Below the pieces are notes generated by a model. It worked only from the letters and a program-made list of their open reading frames with translations, searched no databases and had not been told where the DNA came from. Below, piece after piece: positions 24,201 through 32,546 of a DNA stretch of 64,000 nt. This DNA comes from Brasenia schreberi (lineage: Eukaryota > Streptophyta > Magnoliopsida > Nymphaeales > Cabombaceae): contig JAYKKT010000036.1 in assembly GCA_036023115.1 (NCBI GenBank), forward strand, positions 7,336,001-7,400,000, read 5' to 3'. Each line of letters begins with the position of its first letter. Position 1 is the first letter of the stretch. Both the position numbers and the translations under genes were made by a program.

Positions 24201-27200
24201 TGTCCAAACCTTAGAGATTTTGCAGTTAGAGTCTTAAGCCAAACCTGTAGTGCAACAGGTTGTGAAAGAAATTGTTTTTGAACACATCCATACAAAAAAG
24301 CGCAACAGGTTGGAACACAAAAGGCTTAATGATTTGGTTTATATTCGTTGTAACATGCGCCTTCGTAAAAGGTAATGTTGTATTACTTTCAAATTTTCAA
24401 TTTGATATTATTTAACTTCAGTTTTCAATTGTTAATATTACTTACTAATTGTTTATCTTTGTTTATGTCGTAAGCAATTAAAAAAAGTAAATAGAGAAGA
24501 AAGTCAGTTCGATCCAATAAGTTTGGATAATTTTGATATATTAGAAGATTGGGTTATGGAAGACACTGAAGAAAATGCCCTCCTAACAGAAGAAGACGCA
24601 GCCTGGATTAATTTGGAAGGAGCGCAACAACATTATGGAGATGAAGAATTTTATTTTGAAGAAGGTGTGGGCGTGGCTGATGATGATGAGGATCTGCAAC
24701 AAGGAGAAGATGAAGATTATTTAGTTGATGATCCTGATTATAATTTGTAAAATGTAACATTATATGTAACTGTAGTGTACTGTAAAGTATAAACTATGTT
24801 TGTATTTTATTTTTTGGATTCAAAATATGTAAATTTGGATGCAATTGTTCAATGTTGAATGCTCAATCTGTACTAAACTTAAATTATATGAATTTAAAGC
24901 AATTATCAGATTTTTCCTGATTTTTTTTTATTTTTTACTATTTTTTATTAATTTTTAATTAATTTTTGTATTATTTTAATATTAAAGTATGATACGATGC
25001 GCCCGTATCGTGGAGCCCAGCAATACACGATATGATACGCATCAGACAACACTAGTACATATACTACATAGAACTACTAGGACTAAATGGTCGAACCTCA
25101 AAAAAAACAAAGAAGATACATTTAAAAGGAAAGTTCATCAAAGAAATGCTTGGAATTATGTAGGCACAATTTGTGATATATGAAACAATACAACCATGCA
25201 TATTAGGAAAGTGGCATAAGATGTGGGGTAAACCTAAGATAGGTGTCCTACTACAAAGAAAGTTTGGTGGTGGAGTGAGACGATGCAAGTTAAAATTAAG
25301 GAAAAGAAGGCATATTATCAATTGTATTATGCCAACAAGATTGATCAAATTTGGAAGGCTTATAAGAAGACAAAGAAACAAGCAAAAAAAAAACAGTTAG
25401 TGAAGCAAATGTCAAAACTTGGAGGATTTATATAAAAAGCTCAACTCAAAAGGAGGTGAAGAAGATATTTTTTTGGATAGCTAAAGCTAAAGTAAATGAA
25501 AAACATAGGTATAGCTTACGAAAGCTAACCAACTCAAAAGAGTATATAAGCCGTAATTTCTATCAATATATTTATATGAATGAAGTAAAAAAGGATCTCA
25601 AACTTATGAAGGTTGGTAAATCGATAGCACCAAACAATATTCTTATATAAGCATAGGAAAATACTTCAAGATACAGGTATCATTTGGCTTATAAGATTAG
25701 CTAATAAGATAGGAAGAAACTAAAATATACTTAAAAAACAGAGGAAGAGTACAATATACAAGAACAAGGGAGACATTTAGAATTGTGCAATTTATCGATG
25801 TATGAAGTTGATGAGTCGTGCTAAGAGATTATAGGAAAGAATTATTAAATGTAGGTTGAGATAAATATCATGTACAACAAAGAACCAATTTGAATTCATA
25901 CAAGACAAATCTACTATTTAGACTAGTCGCCTATTTAGACATCTTATACAATATTTTAAAGAAAAAACCTTCCCATAATATTTATTGATTTAGAAAAAAC
26001 TTATAATAGAGTGCCAAAAGATATTTGAGGAGAACATCGAAAAAGAGATGTACTCATTAACATTAATCAATCTTACAAGAGACATGTATGATGGTGTACA
26101 AGACTCATAAATGAATGATAGATTTCCTTTAAGTTAATATTGGATTACATAAGGATTTGCTTTAAATCTATATTTATTTATCTTAGTTATGACAAATTAA
26201 CAAATAATAGTAAGGTGAAGTACCTTGGTGTATGTTATTTGTGGATGACATTGTGTTAGTGATGAATAAAGGAAAAGTTAACATGAAATTGGAACTACGA
26301 AGAAAAATATTAGAAAATAAAAGCTTTCGACTTAATGAAACAAGGACAAAGTATATAGAATGCAGGTTTGATCATTTGGTTTCTTCAAATGATATGGAAC
26401 TTACGATTGACACACGTTACATCTCTCATAAGTTTTAAATACCAAAAGTCAGCTTTTCAAAGTGACAAAAAAATTGATGGAGACGTTGCACACATAATTA
26501 ACGCAACTTGGTTAAAATGGAGAAATACATTCAGTATTCTATGTGACAAGAATATACCATTAAAGTCGAAAGGTAAATGTTGTAGAACAACAATTAGACC
26601 CATTATATTATATGGTTATGAGTGATGTCCATGACATAAATGAAAATGTTGAGATAGAGATGCAGTCACACAAGGAAAGATCATATTCATATGAGGTTTA
26701 TTAGAAACAAATTGGATGATAAAACGAGAAAAAATTGTTTAAAGGATAAGACAAAGAAGTGTATGAAACAACAACAACAACTAAGCCTTTTCCCATACTA
26801 GACGGGGTCGGTTACATGGATTCTTTGTTTCCACATAGCTCTATCATGTGTCATGTTAGCAGTTAACTCACAATAAGCTAGATCATTCTTTATTGTTTCT
26901 TTTCAACACTTTTGTGGTCGTCCTCTACCTCTTTTAATACTTTTAAAATTTAGTTTTTCATACCTTCTTATAGGTTCTTCTTCTGATCTTCTTTCTATAT
27001 GTTCAAACCATCTTAAACGATATTCTCTCATTTTATCCTCTATTGGTGTTACCCCTAATTTGTTTCTAATAACCTCATCATGTATACGGTCTTTTCTTCT
27101 ATGACCACTCATCTATCTCAACATCTTCATTTCTATTGATGGTTAACTTCTCAACACTCAGAACCATAAAACATGATAGGTCTAATTGCTGCTCTATAAT

Positions 27201-30200
27201 ATTTACCTTTTAACTTTAATGGTATCTTCTTATCACAAAGAATACCTTATGCTCCTCTCCATTTTAACCAACCAGCATTAATTTTATACGTAACATCTCC
27301 ATCATTTCTTCCATCACTTTGAAAAATTGACCCTAGGTATTTAAAACTTTCCTTTTAGGGGATGCAATGTGTGCCAATTTTAATTTCTATGTCCTTTGAA
27401 GTAACCAAATCATCAAACTTACATTCCATATATTTTGTCTTTGTTCTACTAAGTCGGAGGCCTTTGCTTTCTAATGTTTTTCTCCATAGTTCTAATTTTC
27501 TATTAACTTTTTCCTTAGATTCTTCCACTAACACAATGTCTTCTGCAAATAACATACACCAAGGCACTTCATCCTAAATATGTTTTGTTAACTCATCAAT
27601 CACCATTATAAATAAGTATGGACTTAAAGTTGATCCTTCATGTAACCCAATATTAACTTCAAAGAAGTATGTCATTCCTTCATGAGTCCTCACACATGTT
27701 TTTGCACCATCATACATGTCTCTTATAAGGTTAACATATGTCAATGGGATACCTCTTTTTTCCAAAGTTCTCCAAAGAACCTCTCTCTGTACACTATCGT
27801 AAGCTTTTGCTAGATCAATAAATATCATGTGAAGGTCATTCTTTTTTCCTCTAAAATGTTCTATAAGACGTCTCAAAAGGTGAATCGCTTCAACAGTAGA
27901 TCTGCCTACGTTTGATAATTCTTTCCCACAATTTCATAGTATGGCTCGTTAACTTGATACCTCAATAATTCTCACAATTCTGAATGTCTCCCTTGTTCTT
28001 ATATATGGGTATAAGTGTACTCACTCTCCATTCCTCGGGCATCTTTTGGTTTCTCCATATTTCATTAAATAGTCTTGGGAGTCAAGTGATTCCTATTTCT
28101 CTTAGTATTTTCTAAACTTCTATAGGAATATTGTGTGATTCTACCAATTTACCACCCTTCATATGTTTAAGAGCTTATTTGACTTCATTCTTTTGAATAT
28201 GTCGATAGAAATTGTGGTTTATAAACTTTTCTGATTCGGATAACTCTTATAAACTAATACTAACATCTTTATTTTCATTAAAAAACTTATAAAAATAGTT
28301 TTTTCCATCTATTTCTTATATCATCATTTGCCACTAGAATTTTTTCATCCTCGTCCTTGATCCATCTAACATAAGATCTTTAGTTTTCTTATCTCTAGCC
28401 CTAGTTATCCTAAAAATATCTCTTTCACCCTCTTTTGAGTTGAGTTTTTTTATATAAATCCTCCCAAATTTTAGCTTTTGCTTCACTCACGGCCTTTTTC
28501 GCTTCCTTTTTTGCTTTCTTATAAGCTTCTAAAGTTTCACTAGTTTTCTTAGCATAATGTAATTTGTAACATGCCCTCTTTGCCTTGATTTTATTTTGCA
28601 CTACTTCACTCCACCACCAAGCTTCTTTTTGTGCCGGTACACCTCCCTTAGATACCCCTAACACATCTTTCGCCACTTTCCTAATATGTATAGCCATATT
28701 GCTCCACATATCACAAGGTGTACCAAATAAATAATAAAAAATTATTAGCGTTTGTTGAGTTAGTTGTTAGCATGGCACATGATCAAGCTCTATGAAAACA
28801 AAGAAACCATGTAGCTGACCCATCTAGTATGGGGAGGCTTAGGTGTTCTTGTTGTTGTTGCTTGTCCTTGGACAAAGGTTCCAGTAGTACGCTTATGAAA
28901 AGTGAAGAAGCAAAGCAAATACAGAATCATGGGAAACAAATAAATATATATACACACAAAATAAGTGCAAAGAAGACCAGCACTGTAATCCCACACGTTG
29001 TTCAGCTGAAATAATCATGTGAAGCAGGCCATCATAAAACAAGGAGATAACCAAAATATTGTCTATGATCAGTTCAACTAGCTTATTTAAAAGTTATGAA
29101 AATAGAAATCATTTTTTTGTATTCGCGATAAAGCTGAAGACATACTCAAAAGAAGAAAAGCAATTTAGTAGACATATGGTGACAAGATTATCAGTTTCTA
29201 ACAGAAGAGACAATTTTATTTTCAAGAATACATTCATAAGATTATCTTATAACAAGCATGAAGAAACTTTCCAACATCCCCCAGTGTACAAATATCAACT
29301 AAAGAACATCAGGCTTTACCTGTATCAAGCATCCAGAAGTCACCCAACCTGCAAAAGCATTTGGGTTTTGTTATGACTCAAATTCCTTGCATAGATCCAG
29401 AAAGAATGTAATAAACCCATATCACAAACCGTCTGCTCCCAGAACGACCACCAAAAACAAACATGTGGCAGTCAATAGCCACAGCAACATGAAAAGCTCG
29501 AGGGCACGGACCAACTTGCCCATCAGACTCATTTCCTGTATATTCAGGTTTGAACCATAACTTGTTTTCTGCAACAGCAATGGTCAAAATAAGATTATAA
29601 CTGAGCTTTGCTATTAACTCTGCTTTCTGCTTTTCAATTATGACATTAGAACTCATAACTGAATCAACAACAGTCGGCAGAAAGTAAAAACACATCAAAG
29701 CCATGTTATATATAAAGTTTGATGTAAGCTAGATATCAAGCCATCGGGTACACACAAGCAAATTCACGAGATTGAAGTTTATCAAAGGAATCAATGGCAT
29801 CATAGTGGTGTTCAAAAAACACAAATGCAGTGGCCTGATCTACCAAGAACAAGACCAGAAACGGCACAACTTCTAATGACTAAAGTAAAGAATCAACAAT
29901 AGACCCTGGTCAGCTGCTGCATGGATCTCTTTTCCTCTTTCACTCTACGTGTTCAAATGGCATATCCTTTAACTACTCATGCATTTACTCACTTCGACTA
30001 AATTACGAAAGTGTCAAGGTAGAAAGCAAGAAAATCATAATTATGTAGTTAAAACTAAAAGCATATCTTTCACTCTATGTGTTCAAATGGCATATCCTTT
30101 AACTACTCATGCATTTACTCACTTCGACTAAATTACGAAAGTGTCAAGGTAGAAAGCAAGAAAATCATAATTATGTAGTTAAAAGCATCAAAATTATGCA

Positions 30201-30843
30201 GAAAAGTTATCGTGCAGTTCATTTGGGCGGAAAAGATTAAAGGAAGACAACAGCTATATGAAACTATACATATAAGGCGGAAACATTGAGATTTCCTTTT
30301 CTGGGTACAATAAAGTCTGAACTGGCTAAAACAAACAATCTGCAGCTGACGTAAATCAATATCCACAAAAATGGCATCCCCTCTCCGGATATGCCATATT
30401 CTGCCCAAGCTTTTAAGGTTTCAGAAATGCAGCAATAATCAGACATAAAACCTGAGCTAATTTGCGCCTCAAGAATACAGTAAACGCGATCTATACAGAC
30501 ATTTTCTACAGCGCGTGATTCAAAAGAGTGGCCAGGGAATTAGAAATGAGACCTAAAGAATCTCACAATCCCAGTGACACTAAAGAGGAAATCATGCCCT
30601 CACCGGTGTCGTAGACACACAAATCACTCAGGAATCGCTTCTCAAACAGGCCCCCGAAGACCACGACCATCGATTTTCCGACGTTGACTGTGGTATGACC
30701 GCTGATCCATCGGAACAGACGATGTAAGAGAGAGAAATGCGAATATGACGATGAAAGATGACGATGACGGCGGCGCACCTGCGTGGATGAGGGAGCCACC
30801 CCCCAAAGTCGGAAGGGTCGGCCTGAACCCACTGCATCGTCAT
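1852..30843 (-). CDS. Plant kelch-repeat (galactose-oxidase-like beta-propeller) protein, partial gene
   Basis: Ten coding exons on the minus strand: 30843-30779, 30701-30604, 29568-29430, 29348-29320, 17564-17462, 17386-17331, 17205-17098, 16238-16182, 3279-3188 and 1936-1852. Every intron is GT-AG, and codon phases join without a stop for about 277 codons. The chosen start gives [15 protein letters not shown]; the second Met two codons later may be the real start. Kelch features recur: SGHT or CGHT followed by VFGG or [38 protein letters not shown] and [17 protein letters not shown]. The C-terminal half lies off the left edge. The layout resembles the plant-specific kelch family that includes rice GLUTELIN PRECURSOR ACCUMULATION 3, a post-Golgi trafficking factor; that link is from memory and only moderately sure. 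Very large introns 4 and 8 are filled with transposons, yet the exons look intact. Confidence 0.88.
3768..6215 (+). repeat. copia-1 5' LTR, split by a LINE
   Basis: LTR sequence lies at 3768-3974 and resumes at 6165-6215. It matches the LTR at 15696-15958 over shared stretches such as CATTTGTAGTTAT, GATTAGTCATTTAAG and ATTACCTCCAAC, and ends in AATAAAGCTCAACA. The LINE inserted between the halves duplicated TTGGTGGAGAGATTACCT (3957-3974 and 6147-6164). The first 30 bp align poorly with the other LTR, so the start is uncertain. Confidence 0.8.
3975..6146 (-). mobile_element. RTE-like LINE copy C with internal deletion
   Basis: Minus-strand LINE with its CAA-repeat end (3' tail) at 3976-3990 and the family 5' leader ending at 6146. 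It is flanked by a perfect 18-bp target duplication, TTGGTGGAGAGATTACCT. Reading along the minus strand, the 5' leader (about 6146-5780) and the start of the endonuclease (about 5760-5605) are followed abruptly by the linker residues KKAK before the reverse transcriptase. Most of the endonuclease and the following region are missing. The RT part (4908-4429) has [13 protein letters not shown] and [11 protein letters not shown], but the catalytic box reads FAYD. The C-terminal part is at 4349-4116. It inserted into the copia-1 5' LTR, so it is younger than copia-1. Confidence 0.88.
6380..6500. repeat. AT-rich CGATAC-containing insertion in the copia-1 leader
   Basis: Between the primer-binding region and the gag remnant is an AT-rich stretch containing the palindrome ATTGTACGATACAAT and several CGTATCG or CGATAC words. 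It does not look like retrotransposon leader. The word set resembles the ends of the hAT element at 19044-25054, so it may be a decayed miniature relative. No terminal repeats or target duplication were confirmed. Confidence 0.4.
6520..7010 (+). pseudogene. copia-1 gag remnant
   Basis: Frames with several stops read like copia gag: [17 protein letters not shown], a [19 protein letters not shown] stretch and [15 protein letters not shown]. The YYA-LRGLW motif and the following cysteine-containing NIKCSSC are typical of plant copia gag. The sequence is too broken to encode a capsid protein. No intact CCHC knuckle was seen further on. Confidence 0.7.
7210..7332. repeat. 57-bp-offset tandem duplication in copia-1
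   Basis: The block starting GTGTCTCCGATCTGCCCCAT at 7218 recurs with a few changes from 7275. It continues through the shared CCCATTTTGTAAGTAATT and TTTATATCA. The duplication breaks the region between gag and integrase. Confidence 0.75.
7340..7915 (+). pseudogene. copia-1 GAG-pre-integrase and integrase remnant
   Basis: Readable pieces are [14 protein letters not shown] (pre-integrase-like) near 7349 and LIHQDVWGP near 7508. They are followed by SFIDVCT near 7577, a broken SDNRG near 7708, and a degenerate [13 protein letters not shown] stretch near 7800. The order and motifs match copia integrase, but frameshifts and stops occur about every 100 bases. Positions 7916-8500 continue the degenerate integrase C-terminal and linker part, with no usable frame. 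Confidence 0.65.
8787..8932. repeat. 73-bp tandem duplication in copia-1 RT
   Basis: The unit CACTTCTATCAGGGTTATTT at 8787 recurs as CACTTCTATGAGGGTTATTC at 8860. The following CTCACAAGGGTTG and CCTCTGGCAG are also repeated. The second unit is diverged, so the event is not recent. Confidence 0.8.
9121..9226. repeat. Short repeated block in copia-1 RT
   Basis: ATCATACATTGTCCATTAAA and the following ATGGAAAAGA occur at 9128 and 9175, and GTAAATGATCATACATTGTC occurs at 9121 and 9207. The result is a partial triplication inside the dead RT region. Confidence 0.75.
9683..10017 (-). repeat. copia-2 3' LTR
   Basis: 335 bp, TG...CA. It is nearly identical to 14915-15259 except for small indels, including an extra AATCCT in the CCAATGGATCAG block and the lack of about 14 bp at the inner edge relative to the other LTR. 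The adjoining purine tract on the minus strand identifies it as the 3' LTR. Confidence 0.9.
10405..11465 (-). pseudogene. copia-2 reverse transcriptase and RNase H
   Basis: The minus strand reads [11 protein letters not shown] and [20 protein letters not shown] (11465-11259), then [31 protein letters not shown] and the catalytic [10 protein letters not shown] (11195-10833). After a short broken part comes RNase H with [20 protein letters not shown] and [19 protein letters not shown] (10611-10405). Plant copia elements usually have YVDD, so YGDD is a substitution. Stops or frameshifts separate the three blocks. The last RNase H block (10404-10020) is more degenerate. Confidence 0.9.
11514..12977 (-). 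pseudogene. copia-2 GAG-pre-integrase and integrase
   Basis: 12977-12681 reads [40 protein letters not shown] and NLNCETC, the pre-integrase zinc region. 12575-12363 reads [20 protein letters not shown] and [10 protein letters not shown], the first two acidic catalytic positions. [21 protein letters not shown] stretch near 12330 carries Lys where the catalytic Glu is expected. 12198-11514 covers the C-terminal linker with [20 protein letters not shown]. Frames shift repeatedly, so the protein is broken. Confidence 0.85.
13050..14274 (-). pseudogene. copia-2 gag and protease
   Basis: gag starts at MGDTNEQ (14274) and reads [20 protein letters not shown]; a TGA replaces the next Trp. It continues at 14061-13753 with [10 protein letters not shown] and [18 protein letters not shown], and at 13623-13354 with a CCHC knuckle, [14 protein letters not shown]. 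The protease at 13439-13050 reads [12 protein letters not shown]; the catalytic D-S/T-G is changed to DYG. Several in-frame stops and a frame change between gag parts make it inactive. Confidence 0.85.
14192..14475. repeat. 142-bp tandem duplication over the copia-2 gag start
   Basis: CCATCTAATTTCAGATTGGT begins at 14201 and again at 14343. The repeat runs through the CACCCATCTTGG block and a poly-T run to AATCACCTA(C/T)AATTTC. Only a few differences are visible between units. The duplication gives two copies of the gag start codon region. Confidence 0.9.
14915..15259 (-). repeat. copia-2 5' LTR
   Basis: 345 bp, TG...CA, with the tRNA-Met-like primer site touching its inner end at 14914. The outer end carries TTGCTCTTCACAACA, which the other LTR lacks. 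The target duplication GATCT follows at 15260-15264. Confidence 0.9.
15265..15642 (+). pseudogene. copia-1 RNase H, 3' part
   Basis: Continues the frame broken by copia-2: a [15 protein letters not shown] stretch near 15295, [10 protein letters not shown], then [20 protein letters not shown] followed by DYHFIREKI and [11 protein letters not shown]. These are the standard last motifs of copia RNase H. A stop occurs in the junction piece, but 15367-15642 is open. The purine tract and 3' LTR follow within about 50 bp. Confidence 0.85.
15696..15958 (+). repeat. copia-1 3' LTR
   Basis: Starts with TGTTAAGAAG directly after the purine tract and ends with AAGCTTAACA. It is uninterrupted and serves as the reference for recognising the split 5' LTR. 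Confidence 0.82.
15959..17097. other. Kelch introns 7 and 8, non-transposon parts
   Basis: Apart from exon 8 (16182-16238) this stretch has no recognised gene or transposon. A plus-strand open frame at 16584-16910 shows no known domain and lies wholly inside intron 7, so I take it as chance. Confidence 0.6.
16182..17564 (-). CDS. Kelch gene exons 5-8 (central blades)
   Basis: Exon 5 (17462-17564) encodes [20 protein letters not shown]. Exon 6 (17331-17386) encodes [18 protein letters not shown]. Exon 7 (17098-17205) encodes [20 protein letters not shown] and LLIFGGRG. Exon 8 (16182-16238) encodes [18 protein letters not shown]. The exon 5 donor is the least certain: joining after ATG TTT GT gives MFVYGGW, one residue longer than I would expect. 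This four-exon island is stranded between two transposon-filled introns, 11.8 kb upstream and 12.9 kb downstream in gene orientation. Intron 7 (16239-17097) holds no recognised repeat. Confidence 0.87.
17565..17887. other. Start of kelch intron 4, unique sequence
   Basis: Intron sequence between exon 5 and the 5' end of LINE D. No motif or repeat recognised. Confidence 0.5.
19056..19150. promoter_or_regulatory. Subterminal TATCG/CGATA cluster at hAT left end
   Basis: Within about 95 bp of the left inverted repeat the pentamer TATCG or its complement CGATA occurs nine times, partly as palindromes such as TATCGTACGATA and TATCGATA. Subterminal motif arrays of this kind are known transposase-binding regions in hAT elements; here binding is inferred. 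A sparser set lies at the right end (about 24990-25040). The array is copied at 21784-21878 by the tandem duplication. Confidence 0.7.
19533..21347 (+). pseudogene. hAT transposase, first copy, truncated
   Basis: Starts [12 protein letters not shown] at 19533. A BED-type finger reads [20 protein letters not shown] (Cys-x2-Cys with two His). It is followed by a Ser/Gly/Arg-rich linker and the start of DUF659 ([18 protein letters not shown]). A TAA at 20277 ends the frame. Beyond it the same frame continues with MADGWTDRR, then a TGA (20359), [38 protein letters not shown], a further TGA at 20577 and [18 protein letters not shown], which is the hAT RNase-H-like core. A stop at 21102 follows. 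The copy then ends at the duplication junction and lacks the dimerisation region. All the same stops appear in the second copy. Confidence 0.92.
22261..24750 (+). pseudogene. hAT transposase, second copy, full length but broken
   Basis: Repeats the first copy codon for codon, including stops at 23005, 23087, 23305 and 23830, then continues past the junction. An exon end near 24087 (CCAG/GTACATTG) and an acceptor near 24170 (TTTACAG) flank a short intron. The next exon reads [20 protein letters not shown] and [14 protein letters not shown], the hAT C-terminal dimerisation motif, with a frameshift before [20 protein letters not shown]. After another intron (about 24373-24473), an open acidic tail runs to TAA at 24748-24750, rich in Asp and Glu ([12 protein letters not shown], then [13 protein letters not shown]). 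No active transposase is encoded. Confidence 0.93.
24751..25042. other. hAT 3' untranslated and right subterminal region
   Basis: AT-rich sequence between the transposase stop and the right inverted repeat. It contains GATACGATGCG, CGTATCGTGG and CACGATATGA words near 24990-25040, mirroring the left-end cluster in lower density. Confidence 0.7.
26765..28733 (-). mobile_element. RTE-like LINE copy E inserted in LINE D
   Basis: Minus-strand copy with its CAA-repeat end at 26765-26780. The C-terminal region lies at 27112-26903. RT is at 27876-27355 ([31 protein letters not shown]; catalytic box FAED instead of FADD). The RT N-terminal region lies at about 28330-27900 and the linker at 28709-28425 ([14 protein letters not shown]). 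It is 5'-truncated at about 28733 and lacks roughly 50 bp near 27905. LINE D sequence continues on both sides (26763 and 28733 onward), so this is an insertion. The target duplication is not clear. Confidence 0.85.
28861..29319. other. Kelch intron 4, unique 3' flank of LINE D
   Basis: Intron sequence next to exon 4 (in gene orientation, just downstream of its donor at 29319). It contains no recognised repeat or reading frame with a known domain. Confidence 0.5.
29320..30843 (-). CDS. Kelch gene exons 1-4 (N-terminal blades)
   Basis: Exon 1 (30779-30843) encodes the start and the [11 protein letters not shown] lead. Exon 2 (30604-30701) encodes [18 protein letters not shown] and a SDLCVYDT turn. 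Exon 3 (29430-29568) encodes ENKLWF, a [14 protein letters not shown] stretch and FVFGGRSGS. The tiny exon 4 (29320-29348, 29 bp) encodes LGDFWMLDT. Introns 1 and 3 are only 77 and 81 bp. Intron 2 (29569-30603) is 1,035 bp and contains a 130-bp tandem duplication. Donor and acceptor dinucleotides are visible at each border and the phases fit the next exon. Confidence 0.88.
29937..30187. repeat. 130-bp tandem duplication in kelch intron 2
   Basis: TTTCACTCTACGTGTTCAAA at 29938 recurs as TTTCACTCTATGTGTTCAAA at 30068. The rest of the unit, through GCATTTACTCACTTCGAC and AATTATGTAGTTAAAA, is almost identical. The units are adjacent and direct, and lie away from the splice sites. Confidence 0.95.
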
Positions 30844-31100
30844 TCGCCGTCCTCCTTTTGCAACTCTCCGTCGTCACAGACCCAGCAACCCCGCCGGTAA
30901 ACGACTCCCCCTGCACCGAATTCCTTCCTTTACATGCCGCGTTCCGGGCCCTATCGGTATAGGATATCCAAAGGATTCGGATCTCTCGGTGGTATGCTCC
31001 AATTTGAGTTCTAGCGGGAGAAAATGTATTGATAATTCTCATTTTGCTTGAGCTCAAATCTTAAAATTATTTCTGTACTCTAAATGTCTCTCCTCTTTCT
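30844..31100 (-). promoter_or_regulatory. 5' untranslated/upstream region of the kelch gene
   Basis: Sequence upstream of the start codon is GC-richer than the flanking DNA, as is common for plant 5' leaders. No clear TATA box was found. An overlapping minus-strand open frame (31057-30563) is in a different frame from the kelch exons, has no recognised domain and is probably chance. Confidence 0.4.
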
Positions 31101-32339
31101 ATTTTTTCATTGAAACTCGATTTAATGTACGATATTAAATCATCTATGATCTTGCTTCGAATTTGATTGAAATATAGAAGGAAGAAGAAGAGGAGAAAAA
31201 AAATGAGAAAGCCGATTCAAAGATGGTTTTAGGGATTTTGTAGGAGTATTTCACTAATTTGATATCTTTTTTATTGTTTATTTATTGAAAATGATCAAAA
31301 CAAAAAATTGAGATCTAGTTCTTGACGAGAGAAACACAACAGAGGCGCAACACTTTTCCCCAACGAGAGAGACACCTCAATTACATCCCTTTCGTTAGGG
31401 AGATAATAATGAGATGTGTATCTATTGTTGGGGAGATGCACCAGTATCGCGTCTTTGTTATGGAGAACTGGATGTTGTTTTGATTTTTTTTGTATGTTTG
31501 TTGTTTCTCTTTTTGTTCTTCATTCTTGTTTTTATTGTTGCTTTTCTTTTTCTTGTTATTTATTTTATTCTTGATTCTTCTTTTTTTCTTACGAGATTCA
31601 TAAGAATATGCATTGTTCAACTGTGAAAAAAATAACAATACTAAATTAAACGTCCATAGCTAGAGCGAAGTGATCCAATGAGATAAACTCTTGTTGGAAT
31701 TAGGTAAGAGAGGAGAGAAAGTGCTCGAATTGAGTGTGAGAGGAGTGGTGGGAGGTAATTTTGACCAATACACATGGATTCAACACAGTTGACGTGGTTC
31801 GAACCGGGATCATGCAAATCACCATATTAATTTTTTTGAAATGGGTAGGACATCAAACGCCAAGAATTTTTAATTTTTAATTTTTCATTGGTTCAAAGTT
31901 TGTGTTTTACCAATATAGCAAACCAGCGCTAGGAGAGCTTTGCCTACATTGTGGGTTGATGCCACTCAAACCGGATTAGACGAGGTCCCGATACCGAGAA
32001 ACAACAACTTAGAAGGATCTTCTGCAGTAAGAATTGCAAATATGAACTTAAGCTCAGACACAAGCAAAACATGTTTTGACATACTTCTAACTAAACATAT
32101 GCTCAACCACCAGGGGGGGGGCGTCGGGTCGGTGTGGTCTCACTCACTCTAATTCGAAAACTGACTCAATCCTAATCGGGTTTTCAATCTAATTGATCGG
32201 ATTGGTGTAGGTTGGATACCCAAATTTTGGTCACAAATTTGACCTAATAAGATATTGGACAATTGGATTCTTACAAACTTTTTGTTTTTTAAATGGGTTC
32301 TAACAAACTTAATCAACTCAATATGTCGCGTATCTTATA
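31101..32339. other. Intergenic, AT-rich, no gene seen
   Basis: Contains a T-rich stretch at 31480-31600 (TTTTTC/TTCTT runs). The open frames on both strands there are low-complexity products of that composition. No transposon recognised. Confidence 0.5.
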
Positions 32340-32546
32340 AATTTTACAGAGGTATGAAAAACTAGAATTTGAAAATGTTAAAAAAGAAAAAAAACCCACA
32401 AAAGTATTGAAAGAAAATCATAAAACATAATTTAGCTTACGTTGAGTTAACTGTTAGTATGACACATGATCAAACTTTATGAAAACAAAGAACCCATGTA
32501 ACCGAGCCTTTTTGGTATGGGAAAAAACTTAGTTGTTGTTGTTGGA
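32340..32546 (+). mobile_element. RTE-like LINE 3' end fragment (copy F)
   Basis: Only the last about 200 bp of the family: AGAGGTATGAAAAACTAGAA, TGAGTTAACTGTTAG, ACACATGATCAAAC, AACCCATGTAACCGA, then GGGAAAAAACTTAGTTGTTG with its TTG tail ending at about 32546. A typical 5'-truncated insertion. Confidence 0.85.

Larger units (their letters stand above)
19044..25054 (+). mobile_element. hAT DNA transposon with internal tandem duplication
   Basis: The ends are imperfect 12-bp inverted repeats, CAGTGTTGTCTG (19044-19055) and CAGACAACACTA (25043-25054). They are flanked by a perfect 8-bp target duplication, GTACATAT (19036-19043 and 25055-25062), the hAT hallmark. The original element would be about 3.28 kb; the 2,728-bp duplication enlarges the block. 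The second copy (21772-25054) is complete, with its own left end and a copied GTACATAT at 21764-21771. The first copy (19044-21347) has lost its right end. The transposase has a BED-type zinc finger, a DUF659-like core and an acidic tail, but carries stops. The element inserted into LINE D. Confidence 0.95.
17888..28860 (+). mobile_element. RTE-like LINE copy D, old and split by a hAT and another LINE
   Basis: The family 5' leader begins about 17888; compare CCCAAACCTGGATACAAAAGG and CGGCCAGC with CCCAAGCCCGGATAAAGGAGG and CAGCCAGC at 58298. The leader runs to about 18260, and the endonuclease region is at 18270-19020. The hAT element (19044-25054) interrupts it. LINE sequence resumes at 25063 with GACTAAATGG, through a heavily broken RT (25640-26440; [10 protein letters not shown] at 26240) and C-terminal region to 26763. 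After the antisense LINE E it ends at 28733-28860 with GGCTTAGGTGTTCTTGTTGT. It is the most diverged LINE here, so it is probably the oldest. Confidence 0.8.

Noticed and set aside
30563..31057. 164-codon minus-strand open frame at the 5' end of the kelch gene
   Set aside because: It is in a different frame from the kelch exons, crosses introns 1 and 2 and has no domain.
31381..31638. Open frames on both strands in a T-rich tract
   Set aside because: Low-complexity sequence gives long frames of Lys/Asn or Phe/Leu without any motif.
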